Source: SLID01 sp041667545 (GTDB lineage Bacteria; Omnitrophota; Gorgyraeia; Tantalellales; Tantalellaceae). Taken from it: a stretch of DNA of 64,000 bases. Below are positions 25,382 through 33,302 of the stretch, piece by piece. The position numbers and the translations under genes are program-made. Position 1 is the stretch's first letter, and each line of letters opens with the position of its first letter. The notes beneath the pieces were generated by a model. It searched no databases and was not told where the DNA came from. It saw only the letters and a list, made by a program, of their open reading frames with translations. The stretch covers positions 1-64,000 of the forward strand of contig JBAYES010000001.1 of the NCBI GenBank assembly GCA_041667545.1, written 5' to 3'.

Positions 25382-26686
25382 ATGAAAATAACTATAGTAG
25401 GAAGCGGGTATGTGGGGCTGGTAACAGGCACATGTTTTTCCGATCTCGGGAATGAGGTTATTTGCGCCGACAGCGACAGCGCGAAGATAGGCCTTTTGAA
25501 AAAAGGCGGGGTGCCCATATACGAGCCCGGGCTTGAAGAACTTATAAAGAAGAACGTTAAAAGCGGCAGATTAAGTTTTACCACCGATATCAAAAAAGCC
25601 GTTTCCGGATCGGAAGTGGTTTTTATCTGTGTGGGGACACCTCCTAAAGATGACGGCAGCGCCGATCTCAGCGGAGTGGAGAAAGTATCCAAGGATATTG
25701 CCGAACATTTTGACTCGTACAAACTTATTGTGGAAAAAAGCACCGTTCCGGTGGAAACGGGAGAATGGGTGAGGCGCACTATAGCTAAGTTCAATAAGAG
25801 CGGCAGTGAGTTTGAGATAGCTTCCAACCCCGAGTTTTTAAGGGAAGGCTCGGCTATAAAAGACTTTATGAACCCTGACAGAGTAGTTATAGGCGTGGAA
25901 TCGGAGAGGGGAGAGAAGATACTTCGCGATATTTACGAACCCTTGAACACTAAAATAGTGGTTACTAATATCAAAGGCGCAGAGATAATAAAACACGCGG
26001 CAAATTCGTTCCTGGCCGTGAAAATATCCTTTATAAACGCCTTGAGCAATATATGCGAGAAAACCGGGGCCGATGTAGAGCAGGTGGCCGAGGGCATAGG
26101 GCTTGATTCTCGAGTTAACAAGCATTTTTTAAGAGCGGGCATAGGTTTTGGCGGATCGTGTTTTCCTAAAGATCTTAAAGCTTTCATACATATATGCGAA
26201 AAACTGAGCTATGATTTCGGAATGTTGAAAGAGGTCGAAAAAATCAACGAAAGACAAAAGGAACTTGCCGTTGAAAAGATACGCAAAATGCTGTGGAATA
26301 TGTCGGGAAAAGTGATAGCGGTATGGGGACTGGCTTTTAAGCCCGACACCGACGATATTCGGTCCGCCCCGGCCATAGACATAATAAACCGTCTTCTATC
26401 GGAAGGCGCCCGCATAAGGGCTTACGATCCCGTAGCAATGGATAATTCCAGGAAGCTGTTCGCCGATTCCCCTAACATAGAGTTCTCTCGGGATATCTAC
26501 GATGCCGCGAGATCAGCGGACTGTATAGTTCTTATGACCGAATGGAACGATTTCAAGGAAGTAGACTGGAACAGAATAAAGAAAGAAATGGCGCAGACGT
26601 TTATACTTGACGGACGCAATATTTACGACCCTGAAAAAATGAGGGATCTGGGCTTTACGTACGAGGGAATAGGGCGGGGGGTGTAA
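25382..26686 (+). CDS. ugd: UDP-glucose 6-dehydrogenase
   Basis: This enzyme oxidises UDP-glucose to UDP-glucuronate. The NAD-binding motif GSGYVG is at residues 7-12, and the catalytic cysteine is C260 in GGSCFPKDL. The C-terminal domain has WGLAFKPDTDDIRSAP. At 434 residues it is full length. UDP-glucuronate would feed the UDP-xylose synthase encoded at 36092. It is the first gene of the nucleotide-sugar block. Confidence 0.95.
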   Translation: MKITIVGSGYVGLVTGTCFSDLGNEVICADSDSAKIGLLKKGGVPIYEPGLEELIKKNVKSGRLSFTTDIKKAVSGSEVVFICVGTPPKDDGSADLSGVEKVSKDIAEHFDSYKLIVEKSTVPVETGEWVRRTIAKFNKSGSEFEIASNPEFLREGSAIKDFMNPDRVVIGVESERGEKILRDIYEPLNTKIVVTNIKGAEIIKHAANSFLAVKISFINALSNICEKTGADVEQVAEGIGLDSRVNKHFLRAGIGFGGSCFPKDLKAFIHICEKLSYDFGMLKEVEKINERQKELAVEKIRKMLWNMSGKVIAVWGLAFKPDTDDIRSAPAIDIINRLLSEGARIRAYDPVAMDNSRKLFADSPNIEFSRDIYDAARSADCIVLMTEWNDFKEVDWNRIKKEMAQTFILDGRNIYDPEKMRDLGFTYEGIGRGV

Positions 26687-26773
26687 GTCCATAGTCAATA
26701 GTCCATGGTCCATGGTCGATAGAAGGTCTTGTGCCGGGTTCACAAAAGCAGGTTCCCATTACGAACCTGGCAC
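26687..26773. repeat. CCATAG repeat and 43-bp hairpin repeat, copy 1
   Basis: The spacer between ugd and rfbC has CCATAGTC/CCATGGTC variants at 26687-26720. A 43-bp element then runs from 26731 to 26773. It starts GTGCCGGGTTC and ends GAACCTGGCAC, which pair with one mismatch, and an internal GGTTC offers an alternative stem. Related copies lie at 30515-30555 and 31944-31985. Confidence 0.7.
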
Positions 26774-26801
26774 AGAAAAACTGTAAAAAAAGGAAACAAA
26801 C

Positions 26802-27530
26802 ATGATAGAAGGCGTAAAAGTAAAACAGCTGAAACTCATCCCGGACGATCGCGGCAGGCTTATGGAAATACTGCGGAAAGACGATGACTTGTTTGCGGAA
26901 TTCGGACAGGTGTATATGACAACGGCCTTTCCGGGAGTTGTAAAGGCCTGGCATTTCCACAAAAAGCAAACTGACAATTTTACCTGTATAAGGGGGTGTA
27001 TGCGTCTCGGTCTGTATGACTCCCGTAAAACCTCGTCTACATACGGCAAAGTCGAAGAATTCATAATAAGCCTTGATAGCCCGATGCTTGTTCAGATACC
27101 ACCTGAAGTTTATCACGGGTTCAAGTGCATAAGCGAGGAAGAAGCTGTAGTAATAAACACGGTAACCGTACCATACGATAAGAACGATCCGGACGAATAC
27201 AGAGTAGACGCGTTTGAAAATGATATCCCTTTCGACTGGAACGCCGTCATTGCGAGGCCCGCAGGGCAGAGCAACCCAAAAAACGAGTCGACTGAAACGC
27301 CGTCATTGCGAGGCCCGCAGGGCCGAAGCAACCCAAAAAACGAGTCGACCGAAACGCCGTCATTGCGAGGCCCGCAGGACCGAAGCAACCCAAGGAACGA
27401 GTCGACCGAAACGCCGTCATTGCGAGGCCCGCAGGGCCGAAGCAACCCAAAAAACGAGTCGACCGAAACGCCGTCATTGCGAGGCCCGCAGGGCCGAAGC
27501 AACCCAAAAAAACGAGGTAACCTGACATGA
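26802..27530 (+). CDS. rfbC: dTDP-4-dehydrorhamnose 3,5-epimerase with a repeat-encoded C-terminal tail
   Basis: Residues 1-148 form the RfbC cupin: DDRGRLMEI, AWHFHKKQTDNFTCI with the active-site histidine, VQIPPEVYHGF, and the terminal DIPFDW. It epimerises dTDP-4-keto-6-deoxyglucose on the way to dTDP-L-rhamnose. The reading frame then runs on for about 94 residues through a tandem array of the dispersed CGTCATTGCGAGG repeat. This encodes 19-residue units such as GPQGRSNPKNESTETPSLR. The true domain ends at the usual length, so the tail was added when the repeat array destroyed the stop codon. The final TGA overlaps the rfbA ATG (27527-27530). AAAAAGGAAAC precedes the start. Confidence 0.9.
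   Translation: MIEGVKVKQLKLIPDDRGRLMEILRKDDDLFAEFGQVYMTTAFPGVVKAWHFHKKQTDNFTCIRGCMRLGLYDSRKTSSTYGKVEEFIISLDSPMLVQIPPEVYHGFKCISEEEAVVINTVTVPYDKNDPDEYRVDAFENDIPFDWNAVIARPAGQSNPKNESTETPSLRGPQGRSNPKNESTETPSLRGPQDRSNPRNESTETPSLRGPQGRSNPKNESTETPSLRGPQGRSNPKKRGNLT
27245..27516 (+). repeat. Tandem array, five units of 56-57 bp, inside rfbC
   Basis: Units begin with CGTCATTGCGAGGCCCGCAG at 27245, 27301, 27358, 27415 and 27472. The first is 56 bp and the rest 57 bp (19 codons). Each contains GAAGCAACCC and a linker AAAAACGAGTCGACCGAAACGC. The units are nearly identical, with no unique spacers. All lie in the rfbC frame and end just before rfbA. Confidence 0.95.
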
Positions 27531-28267
27531 AAGGCATAGTACTCGCGGGGGGGCTCGGAAGCCGTCTTTTTCCTCTCACCAAAATAACCAATAAACATCT
27601 TCTTCCGGTTTACGACAAACCCATGATCTATTATCCCATAATGACGCTTGTCGACGCTGGCATAACCGAGATAATGGTGGTTACAGGAGGAAACCATGCC
27701 GGAAATTTCCTCCGGCTTCTGGGCAACGGGACCGAATTCGGCCTTAAAGGAATAAATTACGCTTATCAGGAAAATGAAGGCGGCATAGCCGAAGCCCTCG
27801 GACTTGCCGAATACTTTGCCGACAATGATAAATGTGTCGTGATCCTGGGAGATAATATTATAGAAAAAAGCATAAAAAAAGAAGTTGAGGAATTTTCCGC
27901 GCAGAAAGAAGGCGCGCGTATAATGATAAAAGAATCTTCTCACCCGGAAAGATTCGGCGTTGTGGAGTTCGAAGACAACAAAATAAAACGGATAATAGAA
28001 AAACCCAAAAACCCGCCCACAAATTACATAGTTACGGGAGTCTATATGTATGACGGCAAGGTTTTCGACTTTATAAAAGGTCTCGATCCCTCCGGCAGAG
28101 GGGAACTTGAAATAACGGATGTCAACAACATGTATATAGAAAAAGGCCAGATGGAATACTCTATGCTTGACGGCTGGTGGACCGACGCGGGTACGTTTAC
28201 CTCTCTTCTCAGGGCAAGCAACCTTGTCGCGGGAAAGGATGCCTCCAAAAACCAAAGCGCGTCATAA
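27527..28267 (+). CDS. rfbA: Glucose-1-phosphate thymidylyltransferase (short form)
   Basis: RfbA makes dTDP-glucose. It has GGLGSRLFPLT at residues 7-17, the activating lysine in LPVYDKPMIYYP, and the metal-binding VVILGDNI and GWWTDAGT motifs. At 246 residues it belongs to the short class that lacks the C-terminal allosteric extension. It overlaps the repeat-extended rfbC by 4 bp and precedes rfbB. A G7 run lies at 27547-27553. Confidence 0.92.
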   Translation: MKGIVLAGGLGSRLFPLTKITNKHLLPVYDKPMIYYPIMTLVDAGITEIMVVTGGNHAGNFLRLLGNGTEFGLKGINYAYQENEGGIAEALGLAEYFADNDKCVVILGDNIIEKSIKKEVEEFSAQKEGARIMIKESSHPERFGVVEFEDNKIKRIIEKPKNPPTNYIVTGVYMYDGKVFDFIKGLDPSGRGELEITDVNNMYIEKGQMEYSMLDGWWTDAGTFTSLLRASNLVAGKDASKNQSAS

Positions 28268-28355
28268 TATAACTAGATGCAAGCAACCGGGTGCAAGTTC
28301 TACCGGCCACCTACCATGGACTAATGACTATGGACTACACAACGAGAGGCGACAT

Positions 28356-29333
28356 ATGAGGCTGCTAATTACGGGAGGCGCGGGGTTCATCGGCTCCAAC
28401 TTCATACGTCTTACACTTGATAGATACAAGGATATAAGGGTAACCAATCTCGATAAACTTACCTATTGCGGCAATTCGGCCAATCTTGAGGACATATCGA
28501 AAGATCCGAGATATTCTTTCGTAAAAGGTGATATCTGCGATAAGGGCCTTATGGAAGATCTCATCTCAGACTCCGACATTATTATCAATTTTGCCGCCGA
28601 GACCCATGTGGACAGGTCAATAAAATATCCGGATGACTTTATTGTTACCAATATTTACGGTACAAAAACCCTTCTTGAGGCCGCCCGTAAGAGCGGCATC
28701 TCAAAATTCATACAGATAGGGACAGATGAGGTCTATGGGAGCGTGCCGGAAGGCCTTTCCGCGGAAAGGGATACTTTAAGGCCCAATAGCCCTTATTCGG
28801 CGACAAAAGCTTCGGCCGACCTTTTGGCTCTTTCTTACTACACGACTTACGGCCTTCCCGTAATAGTTACAAGAAGCTCCAATAATTTCGGGCCGTACCA
28901 ATTCCCGGAAAAAGTGATACCGCTTTTTATAACCAATCTTATAGACGGGCGTAAGGTCCCGCTTTACGGGGACGGCGGCAATATCAGGGACTGGATATTC
29001 GTCGGCGACAATTGCGAGGGCATAGACGTTATAATGCGTAAGGGCAAACCCGGAGAGATCTATAATATCGGCGGAGGCAATCATCTTTCCAACAAGGAAC
29101 TTACCTATGCGATACTGTCGGCGATGGGGAAGGGGGAGGACTCTATAGAGTATGTAAAAGACAGGCCCGGCCATGACAGGAGATATGCTCTTGACTCTTC
29201 TAAGGCGGGGAAACTTGGATGGACCGCGTCTTCAGATCTTAACGGAGACATCCAAAGGACCATAAAGTGGTACAAAGATAATGAGTCCTGGTGGCGTGAA
29301 CTGAAAAAGAAAGCCGAAATAATCACCTGGTAG
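28356..29333 (+). CDS. rfbB: dTDP-glucose 4,6-dehydratase
   Basis: RfbB forms dTDP-4-keto-6-deoxyglucose. The Rossmann motif TGGAGFIGSN is near residue 6. NFAAETHVDRSI, TDEVYGSVPEG and YSATKASAD carry the family's catalytic residues. At 325 residues it is typical. I chose ATG 28356; the frame opens at 28167 inside rfbA, and extending it would add 63 unrelated residues. The 88-bp spacer before it includes one CCATGGACTAATGACTATGG inverted motif. Confidence 0.94.
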   Translation: MRLLITGGAGFIGSNFIRLTLDRYKDIRVTNLDKLTYCGNSANLEDISKDPRYSFVKGDICDKGLMEDLISDSDIIINFAAETHVDRSIKYPDDFIVTNIYGTKTLLEAARKSGISKFIQIGTDEVYGSVPEGLSAERDTLRPNSPYSATKASADLLALSYYTTYGLPVIVTRSSNNFGPYQFPEKVIPLFITNLIDGRKVPLYGDGGNIRDWIFVGDNCEGIDVIMRKGKPGEIYNIGGGNHLSNKELTYAILSAMGKGEDSIEYVKDRPGHDRRYALDSSKAGKLGWTASSDLNGDIQRTIKWYKDNESWWRELKKKAEIITW

Positions 29334-29363
29334 CGTAAAAGATCTTCAGGGAACATAAGTTTT

Positions 29364-30269
29364 ATGAAAATACTTATAACAGGGTCCGGCGGGATGCTGG
29401 GGCGGGAACTTCGCGGCGTTCTTTCAAAGGGAGAAAATGAAATAGCCGGGTTGGACATTGCTTTGACGGATATGGCGAAGCCCGAACCGGGAGTTTTTTA
29501 TAATGTTAACATAAACGATGCCGAAGAGATCAAGAAGGTCTTTGAAAAAGAAAAACCGGATATAGTTATTCATACAGCGGCCTGGACAGATGTGGACGGC
29601 TCTGAGAAAGATCCCGAAAAGGCGCGTAAGATAAATGTCGAGGGGACTGTTAATGTAGCCGAATCGGCTCGGAAACATTCCGCTGACCTCTTATATATCA
29701 GTACGGATTTTGTTTTTGACGGCGGGAAAAACGCTCCGTATACGGAACTTGACGAGTGTGCTCCCCTAAGTGTTTACGCTAAGACGAAATGGGAAGGAGA
29801 GAACAAGGTCAGAGGATCTCTGGAAAATTATGCCATAGTAAGAACAAGCTGGCTTTTCGGCCCCGGGGGAAAGAACTTCGTTAAAGCCATAGTATCAAGA
29901 TCTAAAGACCACAAAACGATACAGGTAGTGAACGATCAGACGGGTTCTCCGACATACACAAAGGATCTGGCCGATAGCGTAAAGAAACTTCTTGAGAAGG
30001 GGATAAAAGGCGGGGAAATATACCATGTATGTAATTCAGGCCAATGTTCCTGGTATGAGTTCGCCCTTAAGATAAAAGATCTTGTGCCCGAGATGAAAGA
30101 TGTAAATATTGTACCCTTGTCTTCCGTCGAACTTGGCCGCTCGGCCCCAAGGCCCGCGTATTCCGTAATGAACACAAGCAAGTTCCGGGAACATACTGGC
30201 ATGAGTCTAAGGAATTGGCAAGAAGCGCTGGAAGAGTACCTATGCGAAGAGGGAAGGGCAAAGAGGTAA
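29364..30269 (+). CDS. rfbD: dTDP-4-dehydrorhamnose reductase
   Basis: RfbD performs the last step of dTDP-L-rhamnose synthesis. It shows TGSGGMLGREL near residue 6, HTAAWTDVDGSE, YISTDFVFDGGKNAPYTE and YAKTKWEGE with the SDR Tyr-Lys pair. Its last residues EEGRAKR and the TAA come from the purine-rich repeat core GGGCAAAGAGGTAAGGGG, which begins inside the 3' end of the gene. Its C terminus has therefore been altered by a few residues. Confidence 0.94.
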   Translation: MKILITGSGGMLGRELRGVLSKGENEIAGLDIALTDMAKPEPGVFYNVNINDAEEIKKVFEKEKPDIVIHTAAWTDVDGSEKDPEKARKINVEGTVNVAESARKHSADLLYISTDFVFDGGKNAPYTELDECAPLSVYAKTKWEGENKVRGSLENYAIVRTSWLFGPGGKNFVKAIVSRSKDHKTIQVVNDQTGSPTYTKDLADSVKKLLEKGIKGGEIYHVCNSGQCSWYEFALKIKDLVPEMKDVNIVPLSSVELGRSAPRPAYSVMNTSKFREHTGMSLRNWQEALEEYLCEEGRAKR

Positions 30270-30614
30270 GGGGTAAGGGCGAAGAGGGAAGGGCAGAGAG
30301 CGAAGGGTTATGCGGAATAGCGTTTTTCACGTCGTTGCGAGGGAGCGAAGGGTTATGCGGAATAGCGTTTTTCACGTCGTTGCGAGGGAGCGAAGCGACC
30401 GAAGCAATCTAATAAAATAAAAATAAGAAGTCGGAGAGCAAAGAGGTAAGAGGAAAGGGTAGTCCATAGACCATAGTCGATAGTCCATGGTTTGGGAACA
30501 TGACTCCGGGTCTCGTGCCAGGTTCACAAAAGCGGGTTCCCATTACGAACCTGGCGAAGGGCGGAACGCCCCCGCCGTCATCCTGAGGAGCCGAAGGCGA
30601 CGAAGGATCCCAAA
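30244..30614 (+). repeat. Composite repeat cluster between rfbD and the HexNAc dehydrogenase
   Basis: This gene-free stretch holds, in order: the purine-rich repeat (30244-30300); a tandem duplication of 45 bp with units beginning GCGAAGGGTTATGCGG at 30300 and 30345; a GAAGCAATCTAATAAAATAA tail (30402-30421); a second purine tract; CCATAG units (30462-30491); hairpin repeat copy 2 (30515-30555); and a CGTCATCCTGAGGAGCCGAAG-type repeat (30579-30610). The ORFs across it are products of the repeats. I see no gene. Confidence 0.85.
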
Positions 30615-30625
30615 AAAGGAAAACA

Positions 30626-31939
30626 ATGAACACACATGCAGCATTAAAACAAAAGATCAAGAATAAAACCGCCACTGTGGGTGTCATCGGCCTCGGTTAT
30701 GTCGGCCTTCCCATGGCCGTGCAGTTCGCCCGAAAAGGATTTGACGTTCGAGGTATAGACTTAAGCGCAAAACGTATAGCCAGATTGAAAAAAGGCGTTT
30801 CCTACATTGGCGACATATCGGACGCGGCGATAAAAGAAGCCCTCACATCCAAAAAATTCACCGTAACATCGGACGCTAAGCACTTAAAAAAATGCGATGT
30901 TGTTATAGTCTGCGTACCCACTCCCATAAATAAGGCCCTGAAACCCGATATCTCATACATACTCTCAGCCGCGAAAGTAATGAAAGAGAATATCCGGCCC
31001 GGCCAGCTTTTTGTGCTTGAAAGTACAACATACCCCGGAACTACGCGGGAGGTTCTTTTGCCCATACTTTCCGGAAAGAAACTTACGGCGGGCAACGATT
31101 TTTTTCTTGCCTTTTCTCCCGAAAGAATAGATCCGGGTAATCCAAAATATGATTTTTCCAATATACCCAAGCTTGTCGGCGGTATTACCGGTAAATGCAC
31201 GGAACTTGCCAAACTTCTTTACCGGCAAGTCACTGAAAAGGTAATAGGCCTTTCTTCTCCCGAGACGGCGGAGGTAACCAAACTGCTTGAAAACTCATTC
31301 CGGATAGTTAATATCGGACTCATAAACGAATTCGCGAATTTATGCCACAAACTAGACATAGACGTATGGGAAGTTATTGAAGCGGCAAAAACAAAACCCT
31401 TCGGTTACATGCCTTTTTATCCCGGCCCGGGAGTGGGCGGGCACTGCATACCTGCCGATCCCATGTACCTTTCATGGAAAGCCAGGAAGGTGGGTTTTGA
31501 GACAAGGATGATAGACCTTGCCGCTAAAGTCAACATAAACGCTCCACGTCATATAGTGGAAAGGATAAGCGCAATTCTAAAAAAATACGGGAAAAAGATA
31601 AAAAACTCTAAAATACTTATCCTGGGAGCGGCATATAAAAAAAATATAAACGATCTCAGGGAGTCGCCCGCGCTGGATGTAATGAAGGCGCTGGACAATA
31701 AAAAGGCGAAATGGGCGTATAGTGACGCGTATATCCCGTATTTGGACATACATGGTCTTAAGTCCAAAAGCGTTAAACTTTCACCAAACCTTGTCAAAAA
31801 ACAGGATCTTGTCGTGATACTAACAGACCACAGCAATGTAGATTACAAAATGGTAGCCAAGAACTCGAAAAGGATCTTTGATACACGTAATATAACAGGC
31901 AGATCAGGAATAAAAGGGGACAATATCGTCAAGTTATGA
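30626..31939 (+). CDS. UDP-N-acetyl-hexosamine 6-dehydrogenase (WbpA/WecC type)
   Basis: This is a 437-residue nucleotide-sugar dehydrogenase with GLGYVGLPMAVQFA near residue 22, VCVPTPI, and the catalytic C274 in GGHCIPADP. The C-terminal domain has LGAAYKKNINDLRESP. The GGHCIP(A)DP signature and the length place it with WbpA/WecC/TviB enzymes that oxidise UDP-GlcNAc or UDP-GalNAc rather than UDP-glucose. The UDP-HexNAc epimerase next door fits that role. Confidence 0.9.
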   Translation: MNTHAALKQKIKNKTATVGVIGLGYVGLPMAVQFARKGFDVRGIDLSAKRIARLKKGVSYIGDISDAAIKEALTSKKFTVTSDAKHLKKCDVVIVCVPTPINKALKPDISYILSAAKVMKENIRPGQLFVLESTTYPGTTREVLLPILSGKKLTAGNDFFLAFSPERIDPGNPKYDFSNIPKLVGGITGKCTELAKLLYRQVTEKVIGLSSPETAEVTKLLENSFRIVNIGLINEFANLCHKLDIDVWEVIEAAKTKPFGYMPFYPGPGVGGHCIPADPMYLSWKARKVGFETRMIDLAAKVNINAPRHIVERISAILKKYGKKIKNSKILILGAAYKKNINDLRESPALDVMKALDNKKAKWAYSDAYIPYLDIHGLKSKSVKLSPNLVKKQDLVVILTDHSNVDYKMVAKNSKRIFDTRNITGRSGIKGDNIVKL

Positions 31940-31943
31940 TCTT

Positions 31944-31985
31944 GTGCCGGGTTAACAAAAGCAGGTTCTCATTACGAACCTGGCA
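31944..31985. repeat. 43-bp hairpin repeat, copy 3
   Basis: The element starts GTGCCGGGTTAAC and ends GAACCTGGCA, and is otherwise like the copies at 26731 and 30515. It sits 4 bp after the stop codon of the preceding gene. It could act as a weak bidirectional terminator, but there is no T run. Confidence 0.65.
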
Positions 31986-32030
31986 TAAAAAAGCGCAACT
32001 TCTCTCGCGGTCAAAAAAAAGGAGTCACAC

Positions 32031-32963
32031 ATGTCTAAATACCTTGTAACAGGCGGAGCCGGATTTATAGGGTCTAACATTGTAGAAGAACTCGTTTCCC
32101 GGGGAGAAATCGTACGCGTTCTGGACAATCTTTCAACCGGCTTCGAAGAGCATATCGCTCCTTTCATGGACAAGATAGAGTTCCAAAAAGGCGACATCAG
32201 AAAAGAGGAAGATGTGAAGAAGGCTGTTTCGGGAATGGATTACGTTATTCATCAGGCGGCTTTAAGAAGCGTAGCTAAAAGCGTAGAGGCCCCGGTGCCG
32301 ACCAATGACGTCAATGTATGGGGAACTCTTAACATGCTTCTTATCTCCGTAGAAAATAAAATAAAAAGGTTTGTTTACGCTTCTTCGAGTTCGGCTTACG
32401 GCGACTGTGATGTTTTTCCCGAGCATGAGGGGCTTTGTCCCAACCCGATATCTCCATACGCGGTGAGCAAACTTGCCGGAGAGCATTATGCCAGGATGTT
32501 TACTCACACAATGGGCCTGGAAACCGTAAGCCTGCGTTATTTCAACGTATTCGGACCGCGTCAGAATCCGGAATCTAAGTATTCGGCGGTAATTCCGGCA
32601 TTTATTGACAGGCTTGTAAAGAATGAACCGTGCATTATAGACGGAACAGGGGAACAGTCCAGGGATTTTACTTATGTAAAGAACGTCGTCGACGCAAATA
32701 TAGCTTCATGTCATGCAAAAGGCGTTTCCGGAATGGTTTTCAACGTAGCGTGCGGAGAAAGTTATTCTGTGAACGAAACGGCAAGATCCATCGCCAAAAT
32801 TCTGGGTAAGAATATTTCCCCAGTATACGGCCCGAAAAGAAAGGGAGATGTACTAAAAACCTATGCCGACATAACGGCGCTGAAAGAGAAACTGGGAGTC
32901 ACTCCGGAAGTAGGCTTTTACGAAGGCCTGGAAAAAACAGTTAAGTGGTTCGTAGAGAAGTAA
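32031..32963 (+). CDS. NAD-dependent UDP-GlcNAc/UDP-GlcNAcA 4-epimerase (WbpP type)
   Basis: The 310-residue extended SDR has TGGAGFIGSN near residue 7, HQAALRSVAKSVEAP, YASSSSAYGD and SPYAVSKLAGE (catalytic Y and K). The RSVxxSxxxP stretch and RYFNVFGPRQNP match WbpP/Gne epimerases acting on N-acetylated UDP-hexoses. The product could be UDP-GalNAc(A). Its TAA leads straight into the purine-rich repeat (GGCAAAGAGGTAAGGGG at 32971-32987). Confidence 0.88.
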   Translation: MSKYLVTGGAGFIGSNIVEELVSRGEIVRVLDNLSTGFEEHIAPFMDKIEFQKGDIRKEEDVKKAVSGMDYVIHQAALRSVAKSVEAPVPTNDVNVWGTLNMLLISVENKIKRFVYASSSSAYGDCDVFPEHEGLCPNPISPYAVSKLAGEHYARMFTHTMGLETVSLRYFNVFGPRQNPESKYSAVIPAFIDRLVKNEPCIIDGTGEQSRDFTYVKNVVDANIASCHAKGVSGMVFNVACGESYSVNETARSIAKILGKNISPVYGPKRKGDVLKTYADITALKEKLGVTPEVGFYEGLEKTVKWFVEK

Positions 32964-33294
32964 GGGTGAGGGCAAAGAGGTAAGGGGCACAAAGCCCCGT
33001 CATTGCGAGGAATGAACGAAGTGAGTGACGAACCAAACGCGTCTTCTCCGTCATTGCGAGGAACGAACGAAGTGAGTGACGAACCAAACGCGTCTTCTCC
33101 GTCATTGCGAGGAACGAACGAAGTGAGTGACGAACCAAACGCGTTTTCTCCGTCATTGCGAGGAACGAACGAAGTGAGTGACGAACCAAACGCGTTTTCT
33201 CCGTCATTGCGAGGAACGAACGAAGTGAGTGACGAATCAAACGCGTTTTCTCCGTCATTGCGAGGAACGAACGAAGTGAGTGACGAAGCAAACT
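32964..33294 (+). repeat. Purine repeat followed by a six-unit 51-bp tandem array
   Basis: After the purine core come units beginning CCGTCATTGCGAGGAA at 32997, 33048, 33099, 33150, 33201 and 33252, each 51 bp (17 codons) except the shorter last. Each contains GAACGAAGTGAGTGACGAA and a linker CCAAACGCGTTTTCT. Both strands stay open because the period is a multiple of three. The array ends 8 bp before the next start codon. Confidence 0.95.
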
Positions 33295-33302
33295 AAATAA
33301 AC

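Noticed and set aside
27113..28255. 380-residue ORF on the - strand across rfbC, the repeat array and rfbA
   Set aside because: It is antisense to two well-supported genes and stays open mainly because the array period is a multiple of three and the codon bias is mirrored. It shows no recognisable domain.
28167..28355. Longer N terminus for rfbB
   Set aside because: It would overlap rfbA and add 63 residues before the conserved Rossmann start; ATG 28356 gives the family's normal N terminus.
30215..30412. 65-residue + strand ORF after rfbD
   Set aside because: Composed of the purine repeat and the 45-bp duplication.
32941..33296. ORFs on both strands through the 51-bp array
   Set aside because: They translate only the repeat units, with no ribosome-binding site or independent domain.
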